Source of the DNA: an uncultured Rhodospirillales bacterium
GTDB lineage: Bacteria > Pseudomonadota > Alphaproteobacteria > CAAGCB01 > CAG-977
Reading direction: 5' to 3'
Assembly: GCA_902777205.1 (NCBI GenBank)
Contig: CACYSU010000017.1
Coordinates: 1 to 51,174, forward strand
DNA length: 51,174 nt
The position numbers and the translations under genes were made by a program. Positions 26,305 to 35,778 of this stretch are shown here, in pieces. Under the pieces are notes generated by a model that was given only the letters and a program-made list of their open reading frames with translations, was not told the origin of the DNA and did no database searches. Positions within the stretch are counted from its first letter, which is position 1; the number at the start of each line of letters is the position of its first letter.

Positions 26305-27218
26305 TTGGCGTGCTCCACCATCCAAACGACGATGTCCTGATACGAATAGCCGGCGTAGCGCGCGATGTCGGGCACCAGCGACAGCGAAGTCATCCCCGGC
26401 TGCGTGTTCGTTTCCAAAATCACCAGCCGCGGTTCCGCGCCCGTGTCGTCATAGCGGATGTCCGACCGCGATATGCCGCGGCATCCCAACGCTTTGTGCG
26501 CTTCGGCGGCGATGCGCATCGCTTCGGCGTAAACGGCCGCGGGAATGGCGGCGGGAACGACATGCCGCGCGCCGCCGTCGGAATATTTGGCGTTGTAGTT
26601 GTAAAACCCTTTGGACGGGATGATTTCCAAAACGCCCAAGGGGGTGCCGTCCATCACGGCGACGGTCAATTCGCGTCCGGCGACGTATTCTTCGGCCAGA
26701 ATTTCCGCGTCGTCGGCATAGGGGTATTCCGCGCCCTCGAACGGTTTTTTGCCGTCGTCATGATTGAAAATGAACACGCCGACGGACGATCCGTCGCAAA
26801 CGGGTTTCAAAACAAAGGGATAGGGCAGAACGTCGCCGGCCAGAATCTGTTCCTTCGTGACCAGACGATCCGCCGCGACGGGCAGACCGGCCGTCCGGTA
26901 CATCTTTTTCGCCGCGGCTTTGTTCATCGCCAGCGCGGACGCCATGCGCCCCGAATGGGTGTAGGGGACGCCCATGATGTCCAAAATGCCCTGAACGCAG
27001 CCGTCTTCGCCGTATTTGCCGTGCAGCGCGTTGAACACGGCGTCCGGTTTCTGCGTTTCGATCATGTCGATGAACGAACGCAGATTGCGCGTCAGGTCGT
27101 AATCGAAAACGTCGTATCCCGCCTGTTTCAGCGCGGCGGAAACGTTCGCGCCGCTGGCCAGCGACACTTCGCGTTCCGACGAAAGGCCGCCCATCAAAAC
27201 AACAACTTTTTTAGTCAA
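26292..27218 (-). CDS. ddlB: D-alanine--D-alanine ligase (TTG start)
   Basis: The 308-residue ATP-grasp enzyme makes the D-Ala-D-Ala dipeptide that the MurF domain adds to the UDP-precursor. Motifs include VVVLMGGLSSEREVSLASGA (start), ALHGKYGEDGCVQGILDIMG, the PFVLKPVCDGSSVGVFIF ATP-binding strand and VILETNTQPGMTSLSLVP with metal ligands at the C-terminal end. The TTG at 27218 directly follows the murB stop and has GGAGGC 7 bases upstream; the next Met would remove the first strand. It overlaps ftsQ by 13 bases. Confidence 0.94.
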   Translation of the reverse strand: MTKKVVVLMGGLSSEREVSLASGANVSAALKQAGYDVFDYDLTRNLRSFIDMIETQKPDAVFNALHGKYGEDGCVQGILDIMGVPYTHSGRMASALAMNKAAAKKMYRTAGLPVAADRLVTKEQILAGDVLPYPFVLKPVCDGSSVGVFIFNHDDGKKPFEGAEYPYADDAEILAEEYVAGRELTVAVMDGTPLGVLEIIPSKGFYNYNAKYSDGGARHVVPAAIPAAVYAEAMRIAAEAHKALGCRGISRSDIRYDDTGAEPRLVILETNTQPGMTSLSLVPDIARYAGYSYQDIVVWMVEHAKCGD

Positions 27219-28175
27219 TTATCTGCCTCCGAAACTGCTGAACCGTTTGGTTTTGACGCCGACGCGCCGCACTTCCCATTCCAGCATGATTTCGCTGGTT
27301 TCGTAAACGCGCCGCTGCACCGTTTCCCCCAGCGTTTCAAAATCCTGCGCCGTCGCTTTGCCCGTGTTGATGAAAAAGTTGCAATGCTTTTCGGAAACCA
27401 TCGCGCCGCCGATTTTCATCCCGCGGCATCCCGCCTTTTCAATCAGCTGCCAAGCTTTCAGCCCGATCGGGTTTTTAAACATGGAACCGGCCGTTTTGAC
27501 ACCGGTCGGCTGAGCCTTTTCGCGCAGTTGCTTGTATTCTGCCATACGTTTCTGAATATTTTCTTTATTTTCGGGCGTGCCTTTCAAAACGGCGCCGGTG
27601 AATATCCAGTTGTCGGGCAGGGCGTTCGCGCGGTAATCGAACGGGATTTCGCTTCTTTGCAAAACCATTTTTTTGCCGATGATGTCAAAAGCGGTCACTT
27701 CCGCGACGGTGTCGGCGGTGGAACGGCCGTGCGCCCCCGCGTTCATGCGGATCGCGCCGCCCAGCGTGCCGGGGATGCCGCACATGAATTCAAAACCGGA
27801 CAGGCCGGCTTCCATGGCGGCTTTGGCGATTTCCATATTGCGCACGCCCGCGCCGCAAACGATCGTGTCGCCCTTGATTTCCAGCGTGTTGAACGTTTTG
27901 CCCAAATGGACGACGATCCCCGGAATTCCGCCGTCGCGCACCAGCAGGTTCGACCCGCCGCCGATCACGGTCAAAGGGGCGCCGCGCCGGTTGGTCAGGA
28001 AATATTCCAAATCGTCCGCGTCCGCCGGCGTGTAAAGCACTTCGGCCGCGCCGCCGACGCCCAGCCACGTCATTTTGGCCAAAGGGGCGTTTTCAACGAC
28101 GGTGCCGCGCACGGCGGGCATCAGGTCTTTCAGGCTGGCTTGGTGTGAAAAGAAACGGCTGAGAAAAGAAAACAT
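27219..28175 (-). CDS. murB: UDP-N-acetylenolpyruvoylglucosamine reductase
   Basis: The 318-residue FAD enzyme reduces UDP-GlcNAc-enolpyruvate to UDP-MurNAc with NADPH. Seen are TWLGVGGAAEVLYTPADADD (FAD domain), LTVIGGGSNLLVRDGGIPGI (phosphate loop), GIPGTLGGAIRMNAGAHG and the catalytic region KTAGSMFKNPIGLKAWQLIE with Ser in GSMFKNP. The C-terminus has EVRRVG. Type II MurB of this kind lies in the cluster between murC and ddlB, as in many alphaproteobacteria. No gap to ddlB. Confidence 0.95.
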   Translation of the reverse strand: MFSFLSRFFSHQASLKDLMPAVRGTVVENAPLAKMTWLGVGGAAEVLYTPADADDLEYFLTNRRGAPLTVIGGGSNLLVRDGGIPGIVVHLGKTFNTLEIKGDTIVCGAGVRNMEIAKAAMEAGLSGFEFMCGIPGTLGGAIRMNAGAHGRSTADTVAEVTAFDIIGKKMVLQRSEIPFDYRANALPDNWIFTGAVLKGTPENKENIQKRMAEYKQLREKAQPTGVKTAGSMFKNPIGLKAWQLIEKAGCRGMKIGGAMVSEKHCNFFINTGKATAQDFETLGETVQRRVYETSEIMLEWEVRRVGVKTKRFSSFGGR

Positions 28176-28178
28176 ACG

Positions 28179-29618
28179 TCACCCTTTGTTTGAATTTTCA
28201 TACGCTTGCGTCAATTCCTGCGGCAAAGCCTTCGCCCACGACGAAATGCTGCCCGCGCCCAAACAGACGACGATGTCGCCCGCGGACGCTTCGTTTTTGA
28301 TTATATCCGCCAAATCTTCACGTTTGTTTAACACGATGACGTGGCGGTGGCCGTGGGCGCGCATCCCTTCGGCCAAAGCCTCCTTGTTCGCCGACGGGAT
28401 TTCCTTTTCGCCCGCGGAATAAACGTCCGCGACGATCACGCAATCGGCGTCGTTGAACGCCGTGCAGAACATTTCAAACAAATCGGCGACGCGCGTATAG
28501 CGGTGCGGTTGGAAAACGGCGATGACCTTTTTCGGGGCGACTTCGCGCGCGGCGCGCAGGGTGGACGCGATTTCGATCGGGTGGTGGCCGTAATCGTCGA
28601 TGATCGTGACGCCGTTCGCTTCGCCCGTTTTGGTGAACCGGCGCTGAACCCCCGTGAAAGCGGCCAGCGCTTTTTTCATATTGTCCTCCGAAATGCCCAG
28701 ACGCAGGCCGACGCCGATCGCCGCCAGCGCGTTCAAAACGTTGTGGCGGCCGTAAACGGGCAGGGAGAATCCCTCCATCCGCATCGTTTCGCCCGTCGGG
28801 CTCAGGTTGTCGGCGACCACGACATCAAACGTGATCAATCCGGGGGCGGCGTGGATGTTTTGCGCCGTGACTTCGGCCTGCGGCGTGAACCCGTAAGTGA
28901 TCAGCCGGCGGTCGGAAATCTGCGAAATCATATGCTGGACTTCGGGGTGGTCGATGCACAGGCACGCGAACCCGTAGAACGGAATATTCTGGACGAACGT
29001 CCGGTAGGCGTCCTTCATCTTGTCATAGGTGCCGTAATAGTTCAGATGCTCCGGATCCATATTGGTGACGATGACCGCCGTCGCGGGCAGTTTCAAAAAG
29101 CTGCCGTCGGATTCGTCGGCTTCGGCCACCAGCCAGTCGCCGTCGCCCAGATGCGCGTTCGTGCCGTAGGCGTTGATGATGCCGCCGTTGGCGACCGTCG
29201 GATCCAGCCCCGCCGTTTGCAGCACCTGTCCGATCATGGACGTGGTCGTCGTTTTGCCGTGCGTGCCGCCGACCGCGATCGACCATTTCAAACGCATCAG
29301 CTCGGCCAGCATTTCGGCGCGGCGCACGACGGGAACGCGTTTCAGGCGCGCTTCCCTGACTTCGACGTTTTCGGGGTCGATCGCCGACGAAACAACGACG
29401 ACGCCCGCGTGTTCGATGTTTTCGGCCGCGTGTCCGACGACGATGTGAATTCCCATGGCGCGCAGCCGTTTGACGTTCGAGTTTTCGGCGATGTCCGATC
29501 CTTGGACGGTGTAGCCCAGATTGTGCATCAATTCGGCGATGCAGCTCATGCCGCTGCCGCCGATGCCGACAAAGTGGATCGTTCCGATGGGAAAGGGGAG
29601 ATGTGTCTGCGTTTTCAT
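28179..29618 (-). CDS. murC: UDP-N-acetylmuramate--L-alanine ligase
   Basis: The 479-residue Mur ligase adds L-Ala to UDP-MurNAc using ATP. The N-terminal Rossmann domain starts IHFVGIGGSGMSCIAELMHN; the P-loop is VGGTHGKTTTTSMIG (about residues 118-132). Later come DPEHLNYYGTYDKMK, YGRHNVLNALAAIGVG, DDYGHHPIEIASTLRAAREV and FQPHRYTRVADLF, all typical for MurC. It lies 3 bp behind murG and 3 bp before murB, so translation is probably coupled. Confidence 0.97.
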   Translation of the reverse strand: MKTQTHLPFPIGTIHFVGIGGSGMSCIAELMHNLGYTVQGSDIAENSNVKRLRAMGIHIVVGHAAENIEHAGVVVVSSAIDPENVEVREARLKRVPVVRRAEMLAELMRLKWSIAVGGTHGKTTTTSMIGQVLQTAGLDPTVANGGIINAYGTNAHLGDGDWLVAEADESDGSFLKLPATAVIVTNMDPEHLNYYGTYDKMKDAYRTFVQNIPFYGFACLCIDHPEVQHMISQISDRRLITYGFTPQAEVTAQNIHAAPGLITFDVVVADNLSPTGETMRMEGFSLPVYGRHNVLNALAAIGVGLRLGISEDNMKKALAAFTGVQRRFTKTGEANGVTIIDDYGHHPIEIASTLRAAREVAPKKVIAVFQPHRYTRVADLFEMFCTAFNDADCVIVADVYSAGEKEIPSANKEALAEGMRAHGHRHVIVLNKREDLADIIKNEASAGDIVVCLGAGSISSWAKALPQELTQAYENSNKG

Positions 29619-29621
29619 TTT

Positions 29622-30713
29622 TTATCCCTTCGCGGTGTTTAAAACGGCGTCGGCGAACAGGCGCACGGCGTCGGGTTTACCCAAAGATTTCGCTTTTTCG
29701 GCCGTTTGCTTCAAAACGTCCGGATCGGCGGCCAGCTCTTGAATTTTCGCGGCGAGGTATTCGGGGGTGAAATCCGGTTCTTCGCACAAAAACGCGCCGC
29801 CGCTGCGCGCGACGTATCCGGCGTTTTTCAGCTGGTGCGCGTCGGGCGAACGCAAAATCGGCACGATCAGCGCGGGTTTTCCGGCGACGCACAATTCCGC
29901 GATGCTGGACGCGCCGGCGCGGCACACCACCAGATCGGCGGCGGCCAAACGGTCGGCCATATCCGTGAAAAACGGGGCGAGTTCCACTTGCAGCCCCGAA
30001 TTTTCATAGGCTTTTTCAACCTCCGGCAAATCGGCGGCGCGGCATTGCTGGGCGATTCGCAGGCGGGATTTCAGCGAATCGGGCAGGCGGGACAGAGCGG
30101 CCGGCACAACGCGGCTGAGGATGCTCGCCCCTTGGGAACCGCCGAAAACCAGCAGGTGGAAACAGTCGTCCGCGGCGGCGCGGGGACGGTCGCGCAAGGC
30201 CAGAATCTCCGGCCGGACGGGAACGCCGGTGTGGGCGGTTTTCAACCCCGCCGGAACGCGTTCGACCGCCGGAAAAGTGGTCGCGACCAGCGCGGCGCGC
30301 TTGGCCAGAACGCGGTTCGCGCCGCCCAGAACCGAATTCTGTTCGTGCAAAACCAGCGGAACGCCCAGCAATCCGGCCGCAAAAGAGGCGGGGAAGGCCG
30401 CGTATCCGCCGAATCCGACAACGGCGTCGGGCTTCATCCGGATGAAAATCCGCAGGCATTGCAAAATGCCCAGCATCATCAAAAACAGTGCCCACGCTTT
30501 TTTAATCAGCGGTTTTCCCGCATAGGCGCCGGCGAACACCCTGTATTCCCGCAGGTCCGGAAAACGGCCGGAAAACGAGTTGCCCCGCCGGTCGGTGACA
30601 AAGGCGACCCGAACGCCGCGCGCCGTCAATTCCTTGGCCAAGGCTTCGGCCGGAAAGACGTGGCCGCCCGATCCGCCCGCCGTCAAAACGATTTTTTTTA
30701 CCGATTCGCTCAT
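29622..30713 (-). CDS. murG: UDP-GlcNAc lipid-I GlcNAc transferase
   Basis: The 363-residue peripheral membrane glycosyltransferase converts lipid I to lipid II. The first G-loop is LTAGGSGGHVFPAEALAKEL (about residues 10-29); PLVLHEQNSVLGGANRVLAK and the donor-binding VVCRAGASSIAELCVAGKPA follow, with the C-terminal VPILRSPDAHQLKNAGYV. The start codon overlaps the ftsW stop (ATGA at 30710-30713). The gene follows ftsW and precedes murC in standard order. Confidence 0.96.
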   Translation of the reverse strand: MSESVKKIVLTAGGSGGHVFPAEALAKELTARGVRVAFVTDRRGNSFSGRFPDLREYRVFAGAYAGKPLIKKAWALFLMMLGILQCLRIFIRMKPDAVVGFGGYAAFPASFAAGLLGVPLVLHEQNSVLGGANRVLAKRAALVATTFPAVERVPAGLKTAHTGVPVRPEILALRDRPRAAADDCFHLLVFGGSQGASILSRVVPAALSRLPDSLKSRLRIAQQCRAADLPEVEKAYENSGLQVELAPFFTDMADRLAAADLVVCRAGASSIAELCVAGKPALIVPILRSPDAHQLKNAGYVARSGGAFLCEEPDFTPEYLAAKIQELAADPDVLKQTAEKAKSLGKPDAVRLFADAVLNTAKG

Positions 30714-31837
30714 TTGCTTTCCTTTACCGTGTTGGTGCTGCGCGTCAACGCCAGTACGATGCCCATGCCGAATCCCAGCGACACCAAGGACGACCCGCCG
30801 TAGGAAATGAACGGCAAAGTCATGCCTTTGGTCGGAATCAGGCTGAGCGTTGACGCCATGTTGATCAGCGCCTGCAATCCGAATTGAACCAATAAACCCG
30901 AAACAGCCAGCAGTGTAAACAGGTTTTTGTCTTTAAAAATCAAATAAAATCCGCGCAAAACGATGACCGCGAACAACGCCGTGATCGCCAGACAGATCAG
31001 CAGGCCGTATTCTTCGGCCGCGACCGCCATCACAAAATCCGTGTGCGCGTCCGGCAGGATGTTTTTAACGACGCCCTCGCCGGGGCCGCGCCCCAGAAAA
31101 CCGCCGTTCCGGAACGCTTCCATCGCCGTGCGCACTTGGAACGTGTCGCCCGTTTCGGGGTTCAGGTGCCGGTCGATGCGCGACCGGACGTGCGGGATCG
31201 TGAAGTACGCGACGACCGATCCGGCCGCGCCGCACAGCATCAGAATGTACGTCCAGATCATCGAAATGCCGCTGAGGAACAGTTCGGTGAAAAAGATCAC
31301 GGTGACGGTTACGGTCATGCCGAAATCCGGCTGGCTGATCAGCAGCGCCGCCAACACCAGATAAACACCGGCCGCGGCCAGCGTGCCGTGGAACTTTTCC
31401 TGCTTTTTGCCCAAAGCGATCAGCCACGCCGCCACGACGGCGAAAGCGGGCTTGGCGATTTCGGACGGCTGGACGGAAACGCCGAAGATTCTGATCCAGC
31501 GGGACGATCCTTTGATTTCCGCCCCGTGCGCCAACACCAAGGCCAGCAAAACGAACGCGCCGCCCAGCACCAGACAGCACAGGCGGCGGATCGTGCGCGG
31601 CGATTGCATCGAAACGCCCAGCATGACAAGAACGGACAGGATCAGGAACACGATTTGGTGTTTGATCAGGAAATACGTTTCCAGCTTCAGCCGTTCGGCG
31701 ATGGGCGGGGTGGCGGAAAACGACAGGACGATTCCCGTCCCCAGCAAAGCGAACAGCGCGCCCAGCAAAAAGCGGTCAACACTCCACCACCAGCGTCCCA
31801 AAACGCTGTTGTCGGTGCGCGCGATCGCCGTTTTCAT
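30710..31837 (-). CDS. ftsW: Peptidoglycan glycosyltransferase FtsW
   Basis: The 375-residue SEDS-family membrane protein polymerises septal glycan with its partner FtsI. About ten helices can be traced. Conserved segments are RWIRIFGVSVQPSEIAKPAF, the large periplasmic loop with ETGDTFQVRTAMEAFRNGGF and FLGRGPGEGVVKNILPDAHTDFV, and the C-terminal LSLIPTKGMTLPFISYGGSS. The catalytic Asp in the DAHTDF motif is present. Only 7 bp separate it from mraY, so murD is not in its usual place. Confidence 0.96.
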   Translation of the reverse strand: MKTAIARTDNSVLGRWWWSVDRFLLGALFALLGTGIVLSFSATPPIAERLKLETYFLIKHQIVFLILSVLVMLGVSMQSPRTIRRLCCLVLGGAFVLLALVLAHGAEIKGSSRWIRIFGVSVQPSEIAKPAFAVVAAWLIALGKKQEKFHGTLAAAGVYLVLAALLISQPDFGMTVTVTVIFFTELFLSGISMIWTYILMLCGAAGSVVAYFTIPHVRSRIDRHLNPETGDTFQVRTAMEAFRNGGFLGRGPGEGVVKNILPDAHTDFVMAVAAEEYGLLICLAITALFAVIVLRGFYLIFKDKNLFTLLAVSGLLVQFGLQALINMASTLSLIPTKGMTLPFISYGGSSLVSLGFGMGIVLALTRSTNTVKESK

Positions 31838-31844
31838 CGGGGGC

Positions 31845-32933
31845 TTACCTGATTTTTAACGTGGACAGCGCCAGCAATCCCAAAATGATCGAAATGATCC
31901 AGAACCGGACGACGACGGTCAGTTCCGGCCACCCCATCTTTTCAAAATGGTGATGGATCGGCGCCATTTTAAACACGCGCTTGCCGGTCGTTTTATAGGA
32001 CACGACCTGAATGATGACGGAAAAGGTTTCCAAAACGAACAGGCCGCCCGCGATCGCCAAAGCGATTTCGTGTTTGGTGATGATGCTGACCGTGCCCAGC
32101 GCGCCGCCCAGCATCAACGATCCCGTGTCGCCCATGAAAATCTTGGCAGGCGGGGCGTTGAACCACAAAAATCCCAGCCCCGCGCCGATCAGCGCGCCGC
32201 AGAACACGGACAATTCGCCCGCGCCGGCGATGTAGGCGATCTGCAGATACGTCGCGAACGCCGCGTGTCCCGCCACATAGGCGATGATCAAAAACACGCA
32301 TGAAACCACCATGGCCGGCATGATCGCCAGCCCGTCCAATCCGTCCGTCAGGTTGACCGCGTTCGACGATCCGACGATGACGAACATCGCGAACGGAATG
32401 TAGAACCAGCACAGGTTGACGGACAGGTTTTTGAAAAACGGAAACGCCAGAGTCGTGGCCGTCGGCGCGACGGTCGATTTCGTGACAACCCACACGGCGA
32501 CGAAAGCGCAGGCGAATTCAAAAACCAGTTTCAGCTTGCCGCGCATTCCGCCCGAATTTTTTTTCGACACTTTCAAATAATCGTCGGCGAACCCGATCAG
32601 GGAAAACGAAACGGTGATGCCCAGAACAACCCAGATGAACACGTTTTTCCAATCCGCCCACAACAGCGTGGACAAACACATCGACAGCAGGATCATCAAT
32701 CCGCCCATGGTCGGCGTCCCCTGTTTCGTTTTCAGGTGCGATTCGGGGCCGTCCGCGCGAATCGGCTGGCAGGCGTGCTGTTTGTCTTTCAGCCAGTGAA
32801 TCAGGACGGGGCCGGTCAAAAAACACAGGATCAGCGCCGTGAAAATCGCGCCGCCCGTCCGAAACGTCAGGTATTTGAAGATGTTCAGGACGGAATACTT
32901 ATCCGACAGGGGATAGAGGAGATTGTAAAGCAT
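31845..32933 (-). CDS. mraY: Phospho-MurNAc-pentapeptide translocase MraY
   Basis: The 362-residue polytopic membrane enzyme attaches phospho-MurNAc-pentapeptide to undecaprenyl phosphate, giving lipid I. Motifs are [17 protein letters not shown], the Asp pair [49 protein letters not shown] and the C-terminal [20 protein letters not shown] with the HHH motif. About ten helices are visible. It starts directly after the murE-murF stop (gap 0), pointing to coupled translation. Confidence 0.97.
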   Translation of the reverse strand: MLYNLLYPLSDKYSVLNIFKYLTFRTGGAIFTALILCFLTGPVLIHWLKDKQHACQPIRADGPESHLKTKQGTPTMGGLMILLSMCLSTLLWADWKNVFIWVVLGITVSFSLIGFADDYLKVSKKNSGGMRGKLKLVFEFACAFVAVWVVTKSTVAPTATTLAFPFFKNLSVNLCWFYIPFAMFVIVGSSNAVNLTDGLDGLAIMPAMVVSCVFLIIAYVAGHAAFATYLQIAYIAGAGELSVFCGALIGAGLGFLWFNAPPAKIFMGDTGSLMLGGALGTVSIITKHEIALAIAGGLFVLETFSVIIQVVSYKTTGKRVFKMAPIHHHFEKMGWPELTVVVRFWIISIILGLLALSTLKIR

Positions 32934-35762
32934 TTAAGGTGTTTCCTTTAACTTTTCGACAACGGCGGCCATTTTACTGCCGAAAGATCCTTTGACAAGG
33001 ATAATGTCGCCCGCCTTGATTTCCGGACGGATGACGGCCGCCAGTTCCGCGGACGTTTGTTTTTTCGCGCCTTGCATCGATTTGGGCAGGGCGTCGAACA
33101 GCAATCCGCAGTTTTCGCCGACGGCATATACGCGGTCGATTTTGTTTTCAACCAAGACATCCGCCAGCGATTCGTGGATTTTTCCGGCGTCTTTGCCCAA
33201 TTCCAGCATATCGCCCAAAACGGCGATTCTGCGCCCGCCGTTCGCGGGGGACAGGCCGCCCAGCACGCGGATCGCCGCCCGCATGGATTCGGGGTTGGCG
33301 TTGTACGCGTCGTCGATCAGCGTGAACGTTCCGCCGTCGCAAGGCAGGACGAACCGTTCGCCGCGCCCTTTGACCGGCCGCAGCTGCCTCAATGCCTGCA
33401 GCGCCGAAGCCATATCGACGTTCAGCGCGCGCAAAACGCCGGAGACCGCCAAACTGTTCTGCACTTGATGCATTCCCGCCAGACGCAGGGCGTAAGTGTA
33501 TGCTTCATCGTTGATTTTGACGGAAACGGTCGATTCGCCGTCCGTTTGCGCCGCGTTCAGCAAGGCGACATCGTCGTCCGCGTGCGAACCGAAGGAACGG
33601 ATGTCTTTCAATCCGCATTTCTGCGCCTCTTTTTTCAACAGGGCGAATTGCGAATCGTCGGCGTTTAAAAACACGGTGCCGTTTTCATCCATGCCTTTGA
33701 AAATCTCGGCTTTGGCGCGCGCGGTGTTTTCCAGCGTTTTGAAATATTCGCAATGCGCCGATCCGATCATGGTGATCACGGCGATGTCGGGACGCGCCAG
33801 CCGCGTCAGCTCCGTCATTTCGCCCGAATGGCTGATGCCCATTTCGATGACGGCGAAATCCGCGTCGGCCGGCATCCGCGCCAGCGTCAGCGGCATCCCG
33901 ATGCCGTTGTTCAAATTGCCCGGCGTCGTGTGCGTTTTGCCGACCGCGCCCAAAGCGGTTTTCAGCATTTCCTTGGTGCTGGTTTTGCCGGAACTGCCCG
34001 TCACTGCGATGATTTTCGCCTTTGTGCGGGCGCGGGCGCGGCGCGCCATATCCTCCAACGCCTTTAAAACGTCGGGAACGACGATCGCCTGTTCCGGATC
34101 GACATCCGCCGGAATGTAGGACACCAGCACGCCGGCCGCCCCTTTGGCGATCGCGGCGGCGGCGTAATCGTGGCCGTCCGTCTTTTCCCCCGGCAGCGCG
34201 ACGAACAGGTCGCCCGTTTTCAATGTGCGCGTGTCGATGCAAACGCCGGACACGTCGAAATCCGCCGCGATCCGGCCGCCGGCCGCTTCGGCGATTTCTT
34301 TTGCCGTCCACAGGGGGGCGTCGGCTTCGTCAATGGCTTTGCGCGCCTCTTCGCGGTCGTCGAAAGGATGCATGACGCCCTTGATCAGCTGGCCGGTTTC
34401 GTGACCTTTGCCCGCGATGACCAGAATGTCGCCCGATTCCAACCCCGCGACAGCCGTCCGGATCGCCAAAGCGCGGTTACCGATGTCGATTCCTTTGGGA
34501 CAGGCGGGCAGGATGGCCGAACGGATCGCGACGGGATCTTCGCTGCGGGGGTTGTCGTCCGTGACATAGACAACATCCGCCAGATCGTTGCAGATTTTGC
34601 CCATTTGCGGCCGTTTGCCCGTGTCGCGGTCGCCGCCGCATCCGAACACGACGTGCAGCCGTTTTTCCGTATGCGGGCGCAGGGCGTTCAAAACGGTTTC
34701 CAGCGCGTCGGGCGTGTGGGCGTAGTCAACGAAAACGGATGCGCCGTTTTTGCGTTCGCCGATGAATTCCAACCGTCCGGCCGCGCCTTTCAATTCGGCC
34801 AAAGCGGCGGTCGCCTGTTCGGCGTCTTCGCCCGCGGCGATCGCCAGCCCCAAAGCGCACAGCGCGTTCATGGCCTGGAACGTTCCGGCCAAGGGCAGGC
34901 GCACCGTCTGCGTCCGGCCGAAAACTTCCAGCGTCAGCATCTGGCCGTTGGTGTCCATCTGGCTGTCAACCAGTTTCAGGGCGTCCGCCTTTTTCCCGTA
35001 GTCGATGATCTTCAACCCTTTGGAACGGCAGTAATCCGCGATTTGCGGGTATTCGGGGATGTCCGCGTTCAAAACGGCGGTTTGCGACGACAGCGGGCGG
35101 TCGAACAGTTTCAGCTTCGCCTGCAGATAGTTTTCCATCGTTTTGTGGTAATCCAGATGGTCGCGCGTGATGTTGGTGAACGCCGCGGCCGCGATGCGCA
35201 GACCGTCGATGCGGTGCTGGTCCAATCCGTGGGACGACGCTTCGATCGCGGTGTGCTGGTATCCGCGGCGCGCCAGATCCTGCAATTCCGTGTGCAAAGT
35301 GACGGAATCGGGGGTGGTCAGCGAACCGTAGGCGGAAAAATCGTTCGTCACGACGCCCAAAGTGCCGACGCAGGCGGCTTTTTTGCCCAGAAATTCCCAA
35401 ATCTGGCGCGTGAAGTTCGCGGTCGAAGTCTTGCCGTTCGTTCCCGTGACGGCGACGACGACATCGGGCTGCGGGGCGTAAAATTCGCCGCAGGCCTTGG
35501 CCAAAGCCAGGCGCACGTCGTCAACGGGGATGAAAATCATCGGCAGGTCGGGCGGCGTCATTCCCGACGGGATGAAAGCGGCGGCGGCGCCTTTGGCGCA
35601 AGCGTCGGCCAGAAAATCCGCGCCGTTCATCTTGACGCCGTTCAGGGCGGCGAACAAAAACCCTTTTTCGACTTTGCGGGAATCGGGGGTCAATCCCGTT
35701 ATTTCAATATCCGTGAAAACGGCGGGCAAACCGCAAGCCGTTAAAATTCGATTTAAAAGCAC
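32934..35762 (-). CDS. murEF: Bifunctional MurE-MurF fusion ligase
   Basis: A single uninterrupted 942-codon frame encodes two Mur ligases. Residues 1 to about 480 are MurE: DSRKVEKGFLFAAL (28-41), P-loop TGTNGKTST (106-114), EASSHGLDQHRIDGL (174-188) and DNPR (403-406), the meso-diaminopimelate specificity motif. Residues about 485-942 are MurF: CIDTRTLKTGDLFVALPG (508-525), P-loop TGSSGKTST (588-596), PGNLNNGIGMPLTLA and DDAYNANPESMRAA. Each half has full length, joined by a short linker around residues 478-486. The fused enzyme would add DAP and then D-Ala-D-Ala to the UDP-MurNAc peptide. MurE-MurF fusions occur in some betaproteobacteria (from memory, Bordetella). The start overlaps no other gene; ftsI ends 16 bp upstream. 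Confidence 0.95.
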   Translation of the reverse strand: MLLNRILTACGLPAVFTDIEITGLTPDSRKVEKGFLFAALNGVKMNGADFLADACAKGAAAAFIPSGMTPPDLPMIFIPVDDVRLALAKACGEFYAPQPDVVVAVTGTNGKTSTANFTRQIWEFLGKKAACVGTLGVVTNDFSAYGSLTTPDSVTLHTELQDLARRGYQHTAIEASSHGLDQHRIDGLRIAAAAFTNITRDHLDYHKTMENYLQAKLKLFDRPLSSQTAVLNADIPEYPQIADYCRSKGLKIIDYGKKADALKLVDSQMDTNGQMLTLEVFGRTQTVRLPLAGTFQAMNALCALGLAIAAGEDAEQATAALAELKGAAGRLEFIGERKNGASVFVDYAHTPDALETVLNALRPHTEKRLHVVFGCGGDRDTGKRPQMGKICNDLADVVYVTDDNPRSEDPVAIRSAILPACPKGIDIGNRALAIRTAVAGLESGDILVIAGKGHETGQLIKGVMHPFDDREEARKAIDEADAPLWTAKEIAEAAGGRIAADFDVSGVCIDTRTLKTGDLFVALPGEKTDGHDYAAAAIAKGAAGVLVSYIPADVDPEQAIVVPDVLKALEDMARRARARTKAKIIAVTGSSGKTSTKEMLKTALGAVGKTHTTPGNLNNGIGMPLTLARMPADADFAVIEMGISHSGEMTELTRLARPDIAVITMIGSAHCEYFKTLENTARAKAEIFKGMDENGTVFLNADDSQFALLKKEAQKCGLKDIRSFGSHADDDVALLNAAQTDGESTVSVKINDEAYTYALRLAGMHQVQNSLAVSGVLRALNVDMASALQALRQLRPVKGRGERFVLPCDGGTFTLIDDAYNANPESMRAAIRVLGGLSPANGGRRIAVLGDMLELGKDAGKIHESLADVLVENKIDRVYAVGENCGLLFDALPKSMQGAKKQTSAELAAVIRPEIKAGDIILVKGSFGSKMAAVVEKLKETP

Positions 35763-35778
35763 AGGTCGGATCCTTCCT

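Noticed and set aside
26310-28148. 612-codon open frame on the + strand
   Set aside because: Antisense to ddlB and murB, His/Arg/Phe-rich with no recognisable domain; ddlB and murB explain the stretch fully.
34170-35744. 524-codon open frame on the + strand
   Set aside because: Antisense to the murE half of the fusion, with no motif and no ribosome-binding site.
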